NCBI GenBank assembly: GCA_030425185.1
Contig: JAUIAU010000033.1
Location: 1-32,529, forward strand
Length of the DNA: 32,529 nucleotides
From: Alphaproteobacteria bacterium
GTDB taxonomy: Bacteria; Pseudomonadota; Alphaproteobacteria; Rhodobacterales; Rhodobacteraceae
Direction of reading: 5' to 3'
A program made the position numbers and the translations under genes. The notes beneath the pieces were generated by a model. The model saw only the letters and a list, made by a program, of their open reading frames with translations. It did no database searches and had not been told where the DNA came from. This document shows positions 25,901 to 32,529 of this stretch, in pieces; the stretch's first letter is position 1; every line of letters begins with the position of its first letter.

Positions 25901-26656
25901 TTGAACCTCGTTCGCAACGCCCGAGTCCGTCAGCGTATCAAGCAGGCCTATCTGGTTCAGCACCCGACGGGGCTGCTGATGGACTGGAGCCGCGAGGTTC
26001 ATTTCCTGCACATCGGCAAATGCGCCGGCAGCCAGATCCGGGCGGTCATCGCCCGGTTGAACGCGGACCCGGAGATTCCGATCCGGGCCCACGGCCATTC
26101 GATCAAGCTGCACCACCTGCCGGGGCGCCCGCGGTACTTCTTCTCGATCCGGAAACCCGAGGCGCGGTTCGTCTCGGCCTTCTACTCGCGCAAGAACCAG
26201 GGCCTGCCCCTGCGGCTGCACCCGTGGCACGGGCCGGAAACCGTGGCCTTCGGACGATTTCAGCACGCCAACGAGCTGGCCGAGGCCCTGTTCGCCCCCG
26301 GGGCGGACGGCGCGGCGGCGCTGCAGGCGATGAAGGCGATCCATCACCTGAACGATGACCAGATCGACTGGTTCCTGATGCGCGCCGACCTCTTCGGGGC
26401 CTACGCCCCGCTGGCGATCCTGCGGCAGGAACATCTGCAGGCCGACCTGGCCGCGCTGCTCGTCAAGCTCGGGGTGCCCCATCGGGCCGAGGCGCTGCTG
26501 GCCGCCACCGGAGAGATGCGGAATGCCACCGACGGGCTGGACAAGCCGCCCCTCAGCCCGCTGGCCTGCGAGAACCTCGCGCGCTGGTACGCTCAGGACA
26601 GCGCCTTCTATGCCGTCTGCGAGCACTGGATCGCCGAGCGCCAGGCGATCGCCTGA
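25901..26656 (+). CDS. sulfotransferase-like P-loop protein
   Basis: The protein has about 251 residues. The N-terminal HFLHIGKCAGSQIR matches the 5'-phosphosulfate-binding (PSB) loop of PAPS-dependent sulfotransferases. The segment FFSIRKPEARFVSAFYSRK matches the 3'-phosphate-binding block, usually RDPxxRxxSxY. This is the Sulfotransfer_2-like pattern, where proteins sulfate carbohydrates or other acceptors; the acceptor is unknown. Start choice is uncertain. TTG at 25901 lies four bases after GGGGAG, GTG at 25889 would consume that ribosome site, and ATG at 25979 would trim the first helix but keep the P-loop. It is isolated between a sufT terminator and sufA, with no PAPS-synthesis or glycan genes visible. 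Confidence 0.72.
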   Translation: MNLVRNARVRQRIKQAYLVQHPTGLLMDWSREVHFLHIGKCAGSQIRAVIARLNADPEIPIRAHGHSIKLHHLPGRPRYFFSIRKPEARFVSAFYSRKNQGLPLRLHPWHGPETVAFGRFQHANELAEALFAPGADGAAALQAMKAIHHLNDDQIDWFLMRADLFGAYAPLAILRQEHLQADLAALLVKLGVPHRAEALLAATGEMRNATDGLDKPPLSPLACENLARWYAQDSAFYAVCEHWIAERQAIA

Positions 26657-26725
26657 CGGCCCGGCCCTTGAGACAGGGAGCAAGATACCCTAGTTTCGAG
26701 GTCAGGATTACCTGAGGAGCATCCC

Positions 26726-27112
26726 ATGTTCGGCATCCCCGGCAAGCAGGCCGTCAGCATGACCCCCGCCGCCGCCGCCCATATCCGCAAGCTGATGGAG
26801 CGGGACGGGCACCAGGGGCTGCGCATCGGCGTCAAGAAGGGCGGCTGCGCGGGCATGGAATACACCATGGAATACGCCGCCGAGGTCAACCCGATGGACG
26901 AGATCGTCGAACAGGACGGCGCGCGGGTGATGATCGCGCCGATGGCGCAGATGTTCCTGTTCGGGACCGAGATCGACTACGAGACCAGCCTGCTCGAGTC
27001 GGGCTTCAAGTTCCGGAACCCGAACGTCGCGGATGCCTGCGGCTGCGGCGAGTCGATCAAGTTTAAGGACGTCGCCGAGCTGGAAGCCGAACGCGCCGCC
27101 GCGCAGGGGTGA
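26726..27112 (+). CDS. sufA: A-type Fe-S carrier (SufA/ErpA/HesB family)
   Basis: The protein has 128 residues. A-type carriers hold an Fe-S cluster and pass it to apoproteins. The three cluster cysteines are Cys41 (GGCAGMEY), Cys105 and Cys107 (ACGCGES). The body matches HesB/IscA, with GLRIGVKKGG, VNPMDE and GTEIDYETSLLESGFKFRNPN. In this setting near sufT the SufA assignment is likelier than IscA or ErpA, though the three are hard to tell apart by sequence. A GAGGAG-like site precedes the ATG. Its stop overlaps the next gene's GTG start (GTGA), so the two are coupled. Confidence 0.93.
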   Translation: MFGIPGKQAVSMTPAAAAHIRKLMERDGHQGLRIGVKKGGCAGMEYTMEYAAEVNPMDEIVEQDGARVMIAPMAQMFLFGTEIDYETSLLESGFKFRNPNVADACGCGESIKFKDVAELEAERAAAQG

Positions 27113-27435
27113 GCGTCTCGGCCGAGGCGATCGAGGCCGCGCGGGACCTGTTTTCCGGGCTGGGCGAGATCACCACCCGGCGCATGATGGGCGGTCTCTG
27201 CCTCTATCACCGGGGGACGATCTTCGCGATCCTGCATCCCGACGGCGGTCTCATGCTGAAGGGCGCCGGCGCGTTCCGGGACGAGCTGGAAGCTGCCGGG
27301 TGCACCCGCTGGACCTACGCCCGCGAAGGGCGCGACACCGTCACCGCGATGCCCTACTGGTCCCTGCCCGAGGGGGCCGAGGACGATCCGGACCTGGCCT
27401 GTGCCTGGGCACGCCGCGCGCTCGATCACCTGTGA
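27109..27435 (+). CDS. stand-alone TfoX N-terminal domain protein
   Basis: The protein has 108 residues from a GTG that overlaps the sufA stop. It matches the TfoX_N fold: [41 protein letters not shown] is the typical segment with the RxMFGG-like motif, here RRMMGG. It lacks the C-terminal TfoX domain of the competence regulators. Stand-alone TfoX_N proteins are common in alphaproteobacteria and their role is not known. The overlap with sufA suggests joint expression. Confidence 0.88.
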   Translation: MSVSAEAIEAARDLFSGLGEITTRRMMGGLCLYHRGTIFAILHPDGGLMLKGAGAFRDELEAAGCTRWTYAREGRDTVTAMPYWSLPEGAEDDPDLACAWARRALDHL

Positions 27436-27533
27436 TCCGACCCGGACCGGCCCGGCGGGGCACGCGGGCTGGAAGCCTTGACCGCTGCCTGCCGCCTTGC
27501 GATGCAGGGGAGACATGACAGGGAGGACAGCGG

Positions 27534-28277
27534 ATGCGGCGCAAACTGGCGGCGGGCAACTGGAAGATGAACGGCACCATCGAGGCGCTGCCCGAGCTCG
27601 GTGCCATCGCGGCGTTGGCCTCCGACACCGGTCCCGAAGTCCTGATCTGCCCGCCCGCGACGCTGCTGTCGCGCGCGGCCGACGCGGCGCGCGGCACCCT
27701 CCTCGCCATCGGCGGGCAGGACTGCCACGCGAAGACGAGCGGCGCGCACACCGGCGACGTGTCGGCGGAGATGCTGCGCGACGCAGGTGCCAGCCACGTG
27801 ATCCTCGGCCACTCCGAGCGCCGCGCCGATCACGGGGAAACGGACGCGCTGGTCGCCGCCAAGACCGAGGCCGCCTGGGCCGCCGGCATGGTCGCCATCG
27901 TCTGCGTCGGCGAGACCGAGGCGCAGCGCGACGCGGGCGAGACACTCGCGGTCATCTCGGGCCAGCTTGCGGGATCGGTGCCGGACGGGGCCGACGCGGG
28001 ACGCCTCGTGATCGCCTACGAGCCGGTCTGGGCCATCGGCACCGGGCGCACGCCCACCACCGACGAGATCGCCGAGGTGCATGCCCGCCTGCGTGCGGAT
28101 TTGGTGGCCCGCTTCGGCGCGGAGGGCGACGCGATGCGGCTGCTCTACGGCGGGTCGGTCAAGCCCGGCAACGCGGCGGCGATCTTCGCGATCCCCGAGG
28201 TGGACGGCGCGCTGGTCGGCGGGGCCTCGCTGAAGGCCGCCGACTTCGGCCCCATCGTCGCCGCGCTGGACGCCTGA
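27534..28277 (+). CDS. tpiA: triosephosphate isomerase
   Basis: The protein has 247 residues, normal for TpiA. It interconverts dihydroxyacetone phosphate and glyceraldehyde 3-phosphate. The catalytic residues are Lys11 in AGNWKMNG, His93 in LGHSERR and Glu163 in [11 protein letters not shown]. The phosphate-binding loops ([11 protein letters not shown] and VGGASLK) are intact. GGGAGGA lies about eight bases before the ATG. The 98-bp gap upstream suggests its own promoter. The sensor kinase gene starts 25 bp after the stop. Confidence 0.98.
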   Translation: MRRKLAAGNWKMNGTIEALPELGAIAALASDTGPEVLICPPATLLSRAADAARGTLLAIGGQDCHAKTSGAHTGDVSAEMLRDAGASHVILGHSERRADHGETDALVAAKTEAAWAAGMVAIVCVGETEAQRDAGETLAVISGQLAGSVPDGADAGRLVIAYEPVWAIGTGRTPTTDEIAEVHARLRADLVARFGAEGDAMRLLYGGSVKPGNAAAIFAIPEVDGALVGGASLKAADFGPIVAALDA

Positions 28278-28302
28278 GCCCGCGCCGCCTCATACTGCGG
28301 CC

Positions 28303-30150
28303 ATGACCGCCCTGCGCCCCCCCGTTCCCCGCCTGCGCTCGCCCGGCCTGCTGGTGGCCGGGGCGGTGCTTGCGTTGCTGACGGGCGCGCTGGCCGCCCT
28401 GCCGAAGGTCGAGCGCAGCTTCATCGTCGAGGAAGGGCTTCGGGCCGAAGCGACGCTGAAACTGGCGGTCGAGGCGATGCGCGGCACCCTGACCCGCGCC
28501 GAGACCCCGCCGGCCCTGATCGCGGAACGCCCGATCCTCGCCCAGTTGCTGCGCGATCCCGGCAACGAGGGCCTCGCCCCCTTCGTCAACGAGCAACTGC
28601 GCCAGACCGCGCTCGCGCTGAACGTGTCGGACGTCTACGTGATGGACCTGAACGGCACCACGGTCGCGGCCAGTTCCTATCGCTCCGAACGGTCCTTCGT
28701 CGATCAGAACTTCGCCTATCGGCCCTATTTCACGCAGGCGCTGGTCGGCGGCGACACGCGGTTCCATGCCCTGGGCACGACCTCGGGCGAGCGCGGGTAT
28801 TTCGTGGCCGCCCCGGTGATCGACCGGACCGAGGTGGTCGGCGTCGTCGCGGTCAAGGCGAACGTGGAGGAGTTCGAGGACAGCTGGACCGGCGGCGGCT
28901 CGGACCTGATCGTGGTGGACCGCAACAACGTCATCTTCCTGTCGAGCCGCCCCGACCTGCGCTTCCGCACGCTGGTGCCGCTGTCGGAAGAGACCGTCGC
29001 CGCCATCGGCGCCATCCGGCAGTATCCGCTGTCCCGCCTGGTGCGCCTCGACAGCACGACCGAACCGCTGAGCGACGACCTGACCCTGATCCGCTTCGCG
29101 GACGAGGGCGCGCGGTCGGAATACGTGACCTCGATGCGGCTGATCGCGACGGCGGGCTGGCGCGCCTCGATCCTGACCCCGACCGGCCCGGCCCGGACAC
29201 AGGCGCGCGTCGTCATGGCGGTGCTGGTTCTGGCGATCCTGCTCGCGGGCCTCGTCGCGGCCGTCTACCTGCAACGCCGCGCCCGGCTGGTCGAGCGTCT
29301 GGCCGCGCAGGCCGCCACGCAGGATCTGCTGGAACGGCGCGTCGCCGAGCGGACCGCCGATCTCGACCGCGCCATCGACCGGTTGCAGAGCGAGGTCGAG
29401 GAACGCCGCGCGACCGAGGCGGCGCTGCGCCGCACGCAGGCGGAACTGGTGCAGGCGGGCAAGCTCGCGGCACTGGGGCAGATGTCTGCCGCGCTCAGCC
29501 ACGAGTTCAACCAGCCGCTCGCGGCGGTGAAATCCTATGCCGAGAACGCCGCGACCTTCCTCGACCGGGGGCGTGCCGACGAGGCGCGGCAGAACATCAC
29601 CCTGATCTCGACCATGGCGGACCGGATGGCGGCGATCTCGAAACACCTGCGCAACTTCGCCCGCCGCCCGATGGAGGCGGTCGGTCCCGTGCGCCTCGCC
29701 GAGGTGCTGGACGACGCGCTGGCGCTGATGGCCGCGCGGCTGGCGGGCACCGAGGTCGAGGTCCCCGACCCCGGCCCCGACCTGTGGGTGACCGGCGGCC
29801 ATGTCCGGCTGCAACAGGTGCTGGTCAACCTGCTGTCGAACGCGCTCGACGCAATGGAGCGCCAGCCGGACAAACGTATCCGGATCGGGATCGAGACCGC
29901 CGGGCAGGAGGTTCGCCTGAGCGTGCGCGACAGCGGCACCGGCCTCGACCCCGAGGTGATCCCGCAGATCTTCGATCCGTTCTTCTCGACCAAGGGGCCA
30001 GGCAAGGGCCTCGGCCTCGGCCTGTCGATCTCCTACAACATCGTGCGGGACTTCGGCGGGGTGCTGGGGGCGGCGAACCACCCGGAGGGCGGCGCGGTCT
30101 TCACCCTGACGCTGAAACGCGCCGACGCACCCCGGCTGGCCGCCGAATGA
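28303..30150 (+). CDS. dctB: DctB-like membrane sensor histidine kinase
   Basis: The protein has 615 residues. Two membrane segments (about residues 16-34 and 302-324) enclose a periplasmic double-Cache/PAS-type sensor. Its motif ASSYRSERSFVDQNFAYRPYF resembles the dicarboxylate-binding region of DctB. A coiled coil (RRVAERTADLDRAIDRL) leads to the HisKA motif with phospho-acceptor His400 in SAALSHEFNQPLAAV. The ATPase domain shows the N-box LVNLLSNALDAM, G1 DSGTGLD and G2 GKGLGLGLS. It probably senses a carboxylate and phosphorylates the next gene product. The ligand could differ from C4-dicarboxylates, since the nearby transporter is TAXI-type rather than DctP-type. The stop overlaps the regulator start (ATGA). 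Confidence 0.88.
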   Translation: MTALRPPVPRLRSPGLLVAGAVLALLTGALAALPKVERSFIVEEGLRAEATLKLAVEAMRGTLTRAETPPALIAERPILAQLLRDPGNEGLAPFVNEQLRQTALALNVSDVYVMDLNGTTVAASSYRSERSFVDQNFAYRPYFTQALVGGDTRFHALGTTSGERGYFVAAPVIDRTEVVGVVAVKANVEEFEDSWTGGGSDLIVVDRNNVIFLSSRPDLRFRTLVPLSEETVAAIGAIRQYPLSRLVRLDSTTEPLSDDLTLIRFADEGARSEYVTSMRLIATAGWRASILTPTGPARTQARVVMAVLVLAILLAGLVAAVYLQRRARLVERLAAQAATQDLLERRVAERTADLDRAIDRLQSEVEERRATEAALRRTQAELVQAGKLAALGQMSAALSHEFNQPLAAVKSYAENAATFLDRGRADEARQNITLISTMADRMAAISKHLRNFARRPMEAVGPVRLAEVLDDALALMAARLAGTEVEVPDPGPDLWVTGGHVRLQQVLVNLLSNALDAMERQPDKRIRIGIETAGQEVRLSVRDSGTGLDPEVIPQIFDPFFSTKGPGKGLGLGLSISYNIVRDFGGVLGAANHPEGGAVFTLTLKRADAPRLAAE

Positions 30151-31502
30151 GCGGCGGCGCGGGAACGATCCTCTTCGTCGATGACGAGGAGCCGCTGCGA
30201 CACGCCGCGCACCAGACGCTGATGCTGGCCGATCTCGAGGTGCGCCTGCATGCCGAGGCCGAACCGGCGCTGGCGCAGATCGCGCGGGACTTCAACGGGG
30301 TGCTCGTGACCGACATCCGGATGCCGGGGATGGACGGGATGGAGCTGATGCGCCGCGCCCTGACCATCGACCCGGAGTTTCCCGTGATCCTGATGACCGG
30401 GCACGGCGACGTCGAACTCGCCGTGCGCTCGATGCGCGAGGGGGCGTATGACTTCCTCGAGAAGCCCTATGCGCCGACCGGGCTTGTCGAGACGATCCGG
30501 CGCGCGCTCGACAAACGGCGGCTGACGCTCGAAAACCGCGCGTTGCGCAGCCAGATCGGCGGGCGTGACGCCATCGAGGCCCGGCTGACCGGGCGCAGCG
30601 CCGTGATGATCGCGCTGCGCCAGCACCTGCGGACCATCGCCGCGACGGATGCCGACGTGCTGATCGTGGGCGAGACCGGCACCGGCAAGGAAGTGGCGGC
30701 GCGCGCGCTGCATCGCGCCTCGCCGCGGTCGGCCGGCCCCTTCGTGCAGATCAACTGCGCCGCCCTGCCCGCCGACCTGATCGAGAGCGAGCTTTTCGGC
30801 CACGAAGCCGGCGCCTTCGCCGGGGCGACCCGGGCGCGTTACGGCAAGTTCGAGCACGCGCGCGGCGGCACGGTGTTCCTCGACGAGATCGACAGCCTGC
30901 CGCTGGCCCTGCAGGGCAAGCTGCTGACCGCGGTCCAGAACCGCGCGATCACGCGGCTCGGATCGAACGACGCGGTGGACCTCGACGTGCGGTTCGTCGC
31001 CGCCTCGAAGCAGCGGCTCGAGGAAGAGGCCGCCGCGGGGCGGTTCCGGGCCGACCTGCTCTATCGGCTGAACGTGGTCACGCTGCGGATGCCGCGTCTC
31101 GACGAGCGGCGCGAGGACGTGCCGCTGTTGTTCGCCGCCCTCGTGGGCGAGGCCGCGGCCCGCTACAAGCGCCCCGCCCCGGACGTGCCGGGCGCGGTGC
31201 TGGCCTCGGTCGCGGCGCGCGACTGGCCCGGCAACGTGCGCGAGTTGCGCAACGCGGCCGAACGCTTCGTGCTGGGGCTCGACCTCGACCTCGGCGGCGA
31301 TGGCGGGGCCGAGGCGCCCGCAGGCTCGACCCTCGCCGCCCAGATGGCGGCGCACGAGAAATCCCTGATCGCGGCGGCGCTCGCGGCGCAGGGCGGCAGC
31401 CTGAAGGACACCTACGAGGCGCTCGGCCTGTCACGGAAGGCGCTGTGGGAAAAGATGCAGAAGCACGGCCTCTCGCGCGACAGCTACACCGCCGACGACT
31501 GA
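30147..31502 (+). CDS. dctD: DctD-like response regulator, AAA+ with altered GAFTGA loop
   Basis: The protein has 451 residues in NtrC/DctD order. The receiver domain has Asp12/13 and phospho-acceptor Asp56 (VTDIRMPGMDG). The AAA+ domain has Walker A GETGTGKE (175-182) and Walker B GGTVFLDEID. A Fis-type helix-turn-helix lies at the C-terminus (LKDTYEALGLSRKALWEKMQ). The sigma-54 contact loop reads GAFAGA (222-227) where the consensus is GAFTGA, so the conserved threonine is alanine. I see no good -24/-12 sigma-54 promoter before the next gene. This may be a regulator with weakened or altered sigma-54 use. The start is fixed by the ATGA overlap with the kinase gene. Confidence 0.9.
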   Translation: MSGGAGTILFVDDEEPLRHAAHQTLMLADLEVRLHAEAEPALAQIARDFNGVLVTDIRMPGMDGMELMRRALTIDPEFPVILMTGHGDVELAVRSMREGAYDFLEKPYAPTGLVETIRRALDKRRLTLENRALRSQIGGRDAIEARLTGRSAVMIALRQHLRTIAATDADVLIVGETGTGKEVAARALHRASPRSAGPFVQINCAALPADLIESELFGHEAGAFAGATRARYGKFEHARGGTVFLDEIDSLPLALQGKLLTAVQNRAITRLGSNDAVDLDVRFVAASKQRLEEEAAAGRFRADLLYRLNVVTLRMPRLDERREDVPLLFAALVGEAAARYKRPAPDVPGAVLASVAARDWPGNVRELRNAAERFVLGLDLDLGGDGGAEAPAGSTLAAQMAAHEKSLIAAALAAQGGSLKDTYEALGLSRKALWEKMQKHGLSRDSYTADD

Positions 31503-31600
31503 AGGCGCGGCCCCGTGCGCCCCAGGCGACGTTCCCGATCCGAAACACCCTGATGGCGCGATGTTTCGCTTTCCGCCCATCGGGCGCAGGAAAATGACCC

Positions 31601-31647
31601 TGTCAGGCGCTAACGGCCGACTCTGCCGGTTGTCAGGGGAGCGCCTG
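31601..31647 (+). promoter_or_regulatory. structured region upstream of the TAXI receptor gene
   Basis: In the 279-bp gap between the response regulator and the receptor gene, CAGGCGCT (31604-31611) and AGCGCCTG (31640-31647) form an inverted repeat with 8-bp arms. TGTCAGG is also directly repeated 30 bp apart (31601-31607 and 31631-31637). It may be an operator for the neighbouring regulator or a leader-RNA fold. The gap also holds small hairpins near 31504-31521 and 31575-31587. I see no gene in it. Confidence 0.4.
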
Positions 31648-31781
31648 TCCCTCCAATGCCCCCACGCGCCGCATCGACGGCGTCCCGGGCGGAGAGGGAG
31701 CTTCGTCCGGACCGGCCAGCGCCGAAGACCCGGGGGGATGTCCCGGCACGGCGGCTGGCGTTCAACTGGAGGAATGACAGC

Positions 31782-32529
31782 GTGAAATTCACGACCATCG
31801 TTACCGCATCCGCGCTCACCGTGGGGGCCACCGTCGCCGCCCAGGCCGGCGGACATATCGACCGCACCGGCTGGCCGGAGAGCTTCACCGTCGGCACCGC
31901 CTCGCAGGGCGGCACCTTCTTCGCTTACGGCTCGGGCTGGGCGAACCTCGTCGCGGACGAGCTCGGCATCTCGGGCGGCGGTGAAGTCACCGGCGGCCCG
32001 ATGCAGAACATGGCGCTGGTCCACACCGGCGAAGCCCAGTTCGGCATGACCACCATGGGCCCGGCCGCGGAATCGCTCGCCGGCACCAACCCGATCGCGC
32101 CCGGCCTGCAGATGACCAACGCCTGCGCGATGTTCCCGATGTACCAGACGCCGTTCTCGGTGACGACGCTGGCGTCCTCGGGCATCACCTCGATCGCCGA
32201 CATCCCGGCTGGCGCCCGCATCGGCTTCGGCCCGGCGGGTTCGACCTCGGACACCTACTTCCCGCAGATGATGGAAGCGCTCGGCATCGAGTTCGACCGT
32301 CGCAACGGCGGCTGGTCGGACCTCGGCAGCCAGCTGCAGGACGGCCTGCTGGACGTCATCGCCTTCGCGGCTGGCGTTCCGGTCCCGGCAGTGTCGCAGC
32401 TCGAAGTGCAGACCGACGTGAACATCATCGAGTTCACCCCGGAAGAGCAGGCGAAGATCATCGAGGCCTTCCCGGTCTCGGCGTTCGAGATTGCCGCCGA
32501 CACCTACACCACGCTGGAAGCCCCGGCGC
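31782..32529 (+). CDS. TAXI-type TRAP transporter solute receptor, 5' part
   Basis: The frame is open from the GTG at 31782 to the window end (249 residues visible). GGAGGA eight bases upstream fixes the start. An ATG inside that spacer is followed at once by an in-frame stop. A signal peptide is visible, MKFTTIVTASALTVGA then cleavage near AAQA. The mature part fits the TAXI (TRAP-associated extracytoplasmic immunogenic) family: FTVGTASQGGTFFAYGSGWANLVA, VTGGPMQNMALVHTGEAQFGMT, and RIGFGPAGSTSDTYFPQMM. Such periplasmic receptors feed a DctM-type permease with carboxylate-like substrates. The permease gene should lie beyond 32529. Placement after the sensor-regulator pair suggests that pair controls it. 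Confidence 0.92.
   Translation, partial: MKFTTIVTASALTVGATVAAQAGGHIDRTGWPESFTVGTASQGGTFFAYGSGWANLVADELGISGGGEVTGGPMQNMALVHTGEAQFGMTTMGPAAESLAGTNPIAPGLQMTNACAMFPMYQTPFSVTTLASSGITSIADIPAGARIGFGPAGSTSDTYFPQMMEALGIEFDRRNGGWSDLGSQLQDGLLDVIAFAAGVPVPAVSQLEVQTDVNIIEFTPEEQAKIIEAFPVSAFEIAADTYTTLEAPA

Noticed and set aside
31552-31568. TGGCGCGATGTTTCGCT as a sigma-54 promoter for the TAXI gene
   Set aside because: The GG and GC elements are 11 bases apart instead of 10, and the TTGC element is TTCGC; not acceptable as a -24/-12 site.

Overview
The window is a GC-rich, densely packed chromosomal segment that reads as core genome of an alphaproteobacterium, most likely family Rhodobacteraceae (Rhodobacterales). 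The clues are a C4-pathway 5-aminolevulinate synthase with an FNR-type box in its upstream region, the order lptF-lptG-lptD-surA-pdxA-rsmA, a rodZ-ispG pair, a sufT/sufA-type Fe-S tail, a TAXI-type TRAP solute receptor beside a DctB/DctD-like two-component system, and a short interspersed repeat that I recall as common in this family. No phage, transposase, CRISPR, plasmid or defence module is visible.

Layout. 1-1968 (+): 3' part of an ABC-F ATPase, an RpiB-like isomerase and a SAM methyltransferase. 2058-3318 (+): a MarC membrane protein and a membrane-anchored retropepsin-like protease, flanked by two oppositely oriented copies of a 35-bp repeat. 3379-5318 (-): holC and pepA. 5453-11962 (+): lptF-lptG-lptD-surA-pdxA-rsmA, joining LPS export to the outer membrane, periplasmic folding of outer-membrane proteins, pyridoxal phosphate synthesis and 16S rRNA dimethylation. 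11963-12249: convergent gap with two near-identical AT-rich palindromes. 12250-16028 (-): ispG, rodZ and hemA. 16269-17654 (+): an M20 dipeptidase. 17870-19986 (-): two identical tRNA-Asp genes, a GNAT acetyltransferase, a pirin and two different tRNA-Val genes. 20045-22519 (-): lon with a strong intrinsic terminator. 22809-25281: a GSCFA-domain gene convergent with tgt. 25423-28277 (+): sufT, a sulfotransferase-like gene, sufA, a TfoX-N-domain gene and tpiA. 28303-32529 (+): sensor kinase, response regulator and the 5' part of a TAXI receptor.

The most unusual feature is lptD. It is intact in frame but encodes only 338 residues. The N-terminal periplasmic domain and first barrel segment run directly into the extreme C-terminal strands, so roughly half of the usual protein, most of the barrel, is missing. 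This is either a real internal deletion in a normally essential gene or an assembly/sequencing artefact. Other points worth a second look are the twin palindromes downstream of rsmA, the inverted repeat pair around marC and the protease gene, a GAFAGA substitution in the sigma-54 contact loop of the DctD-like regulator, and a sulfotransferase-like gene lodged between sufT and sufA. I did not find a convincing new multi-gene system.
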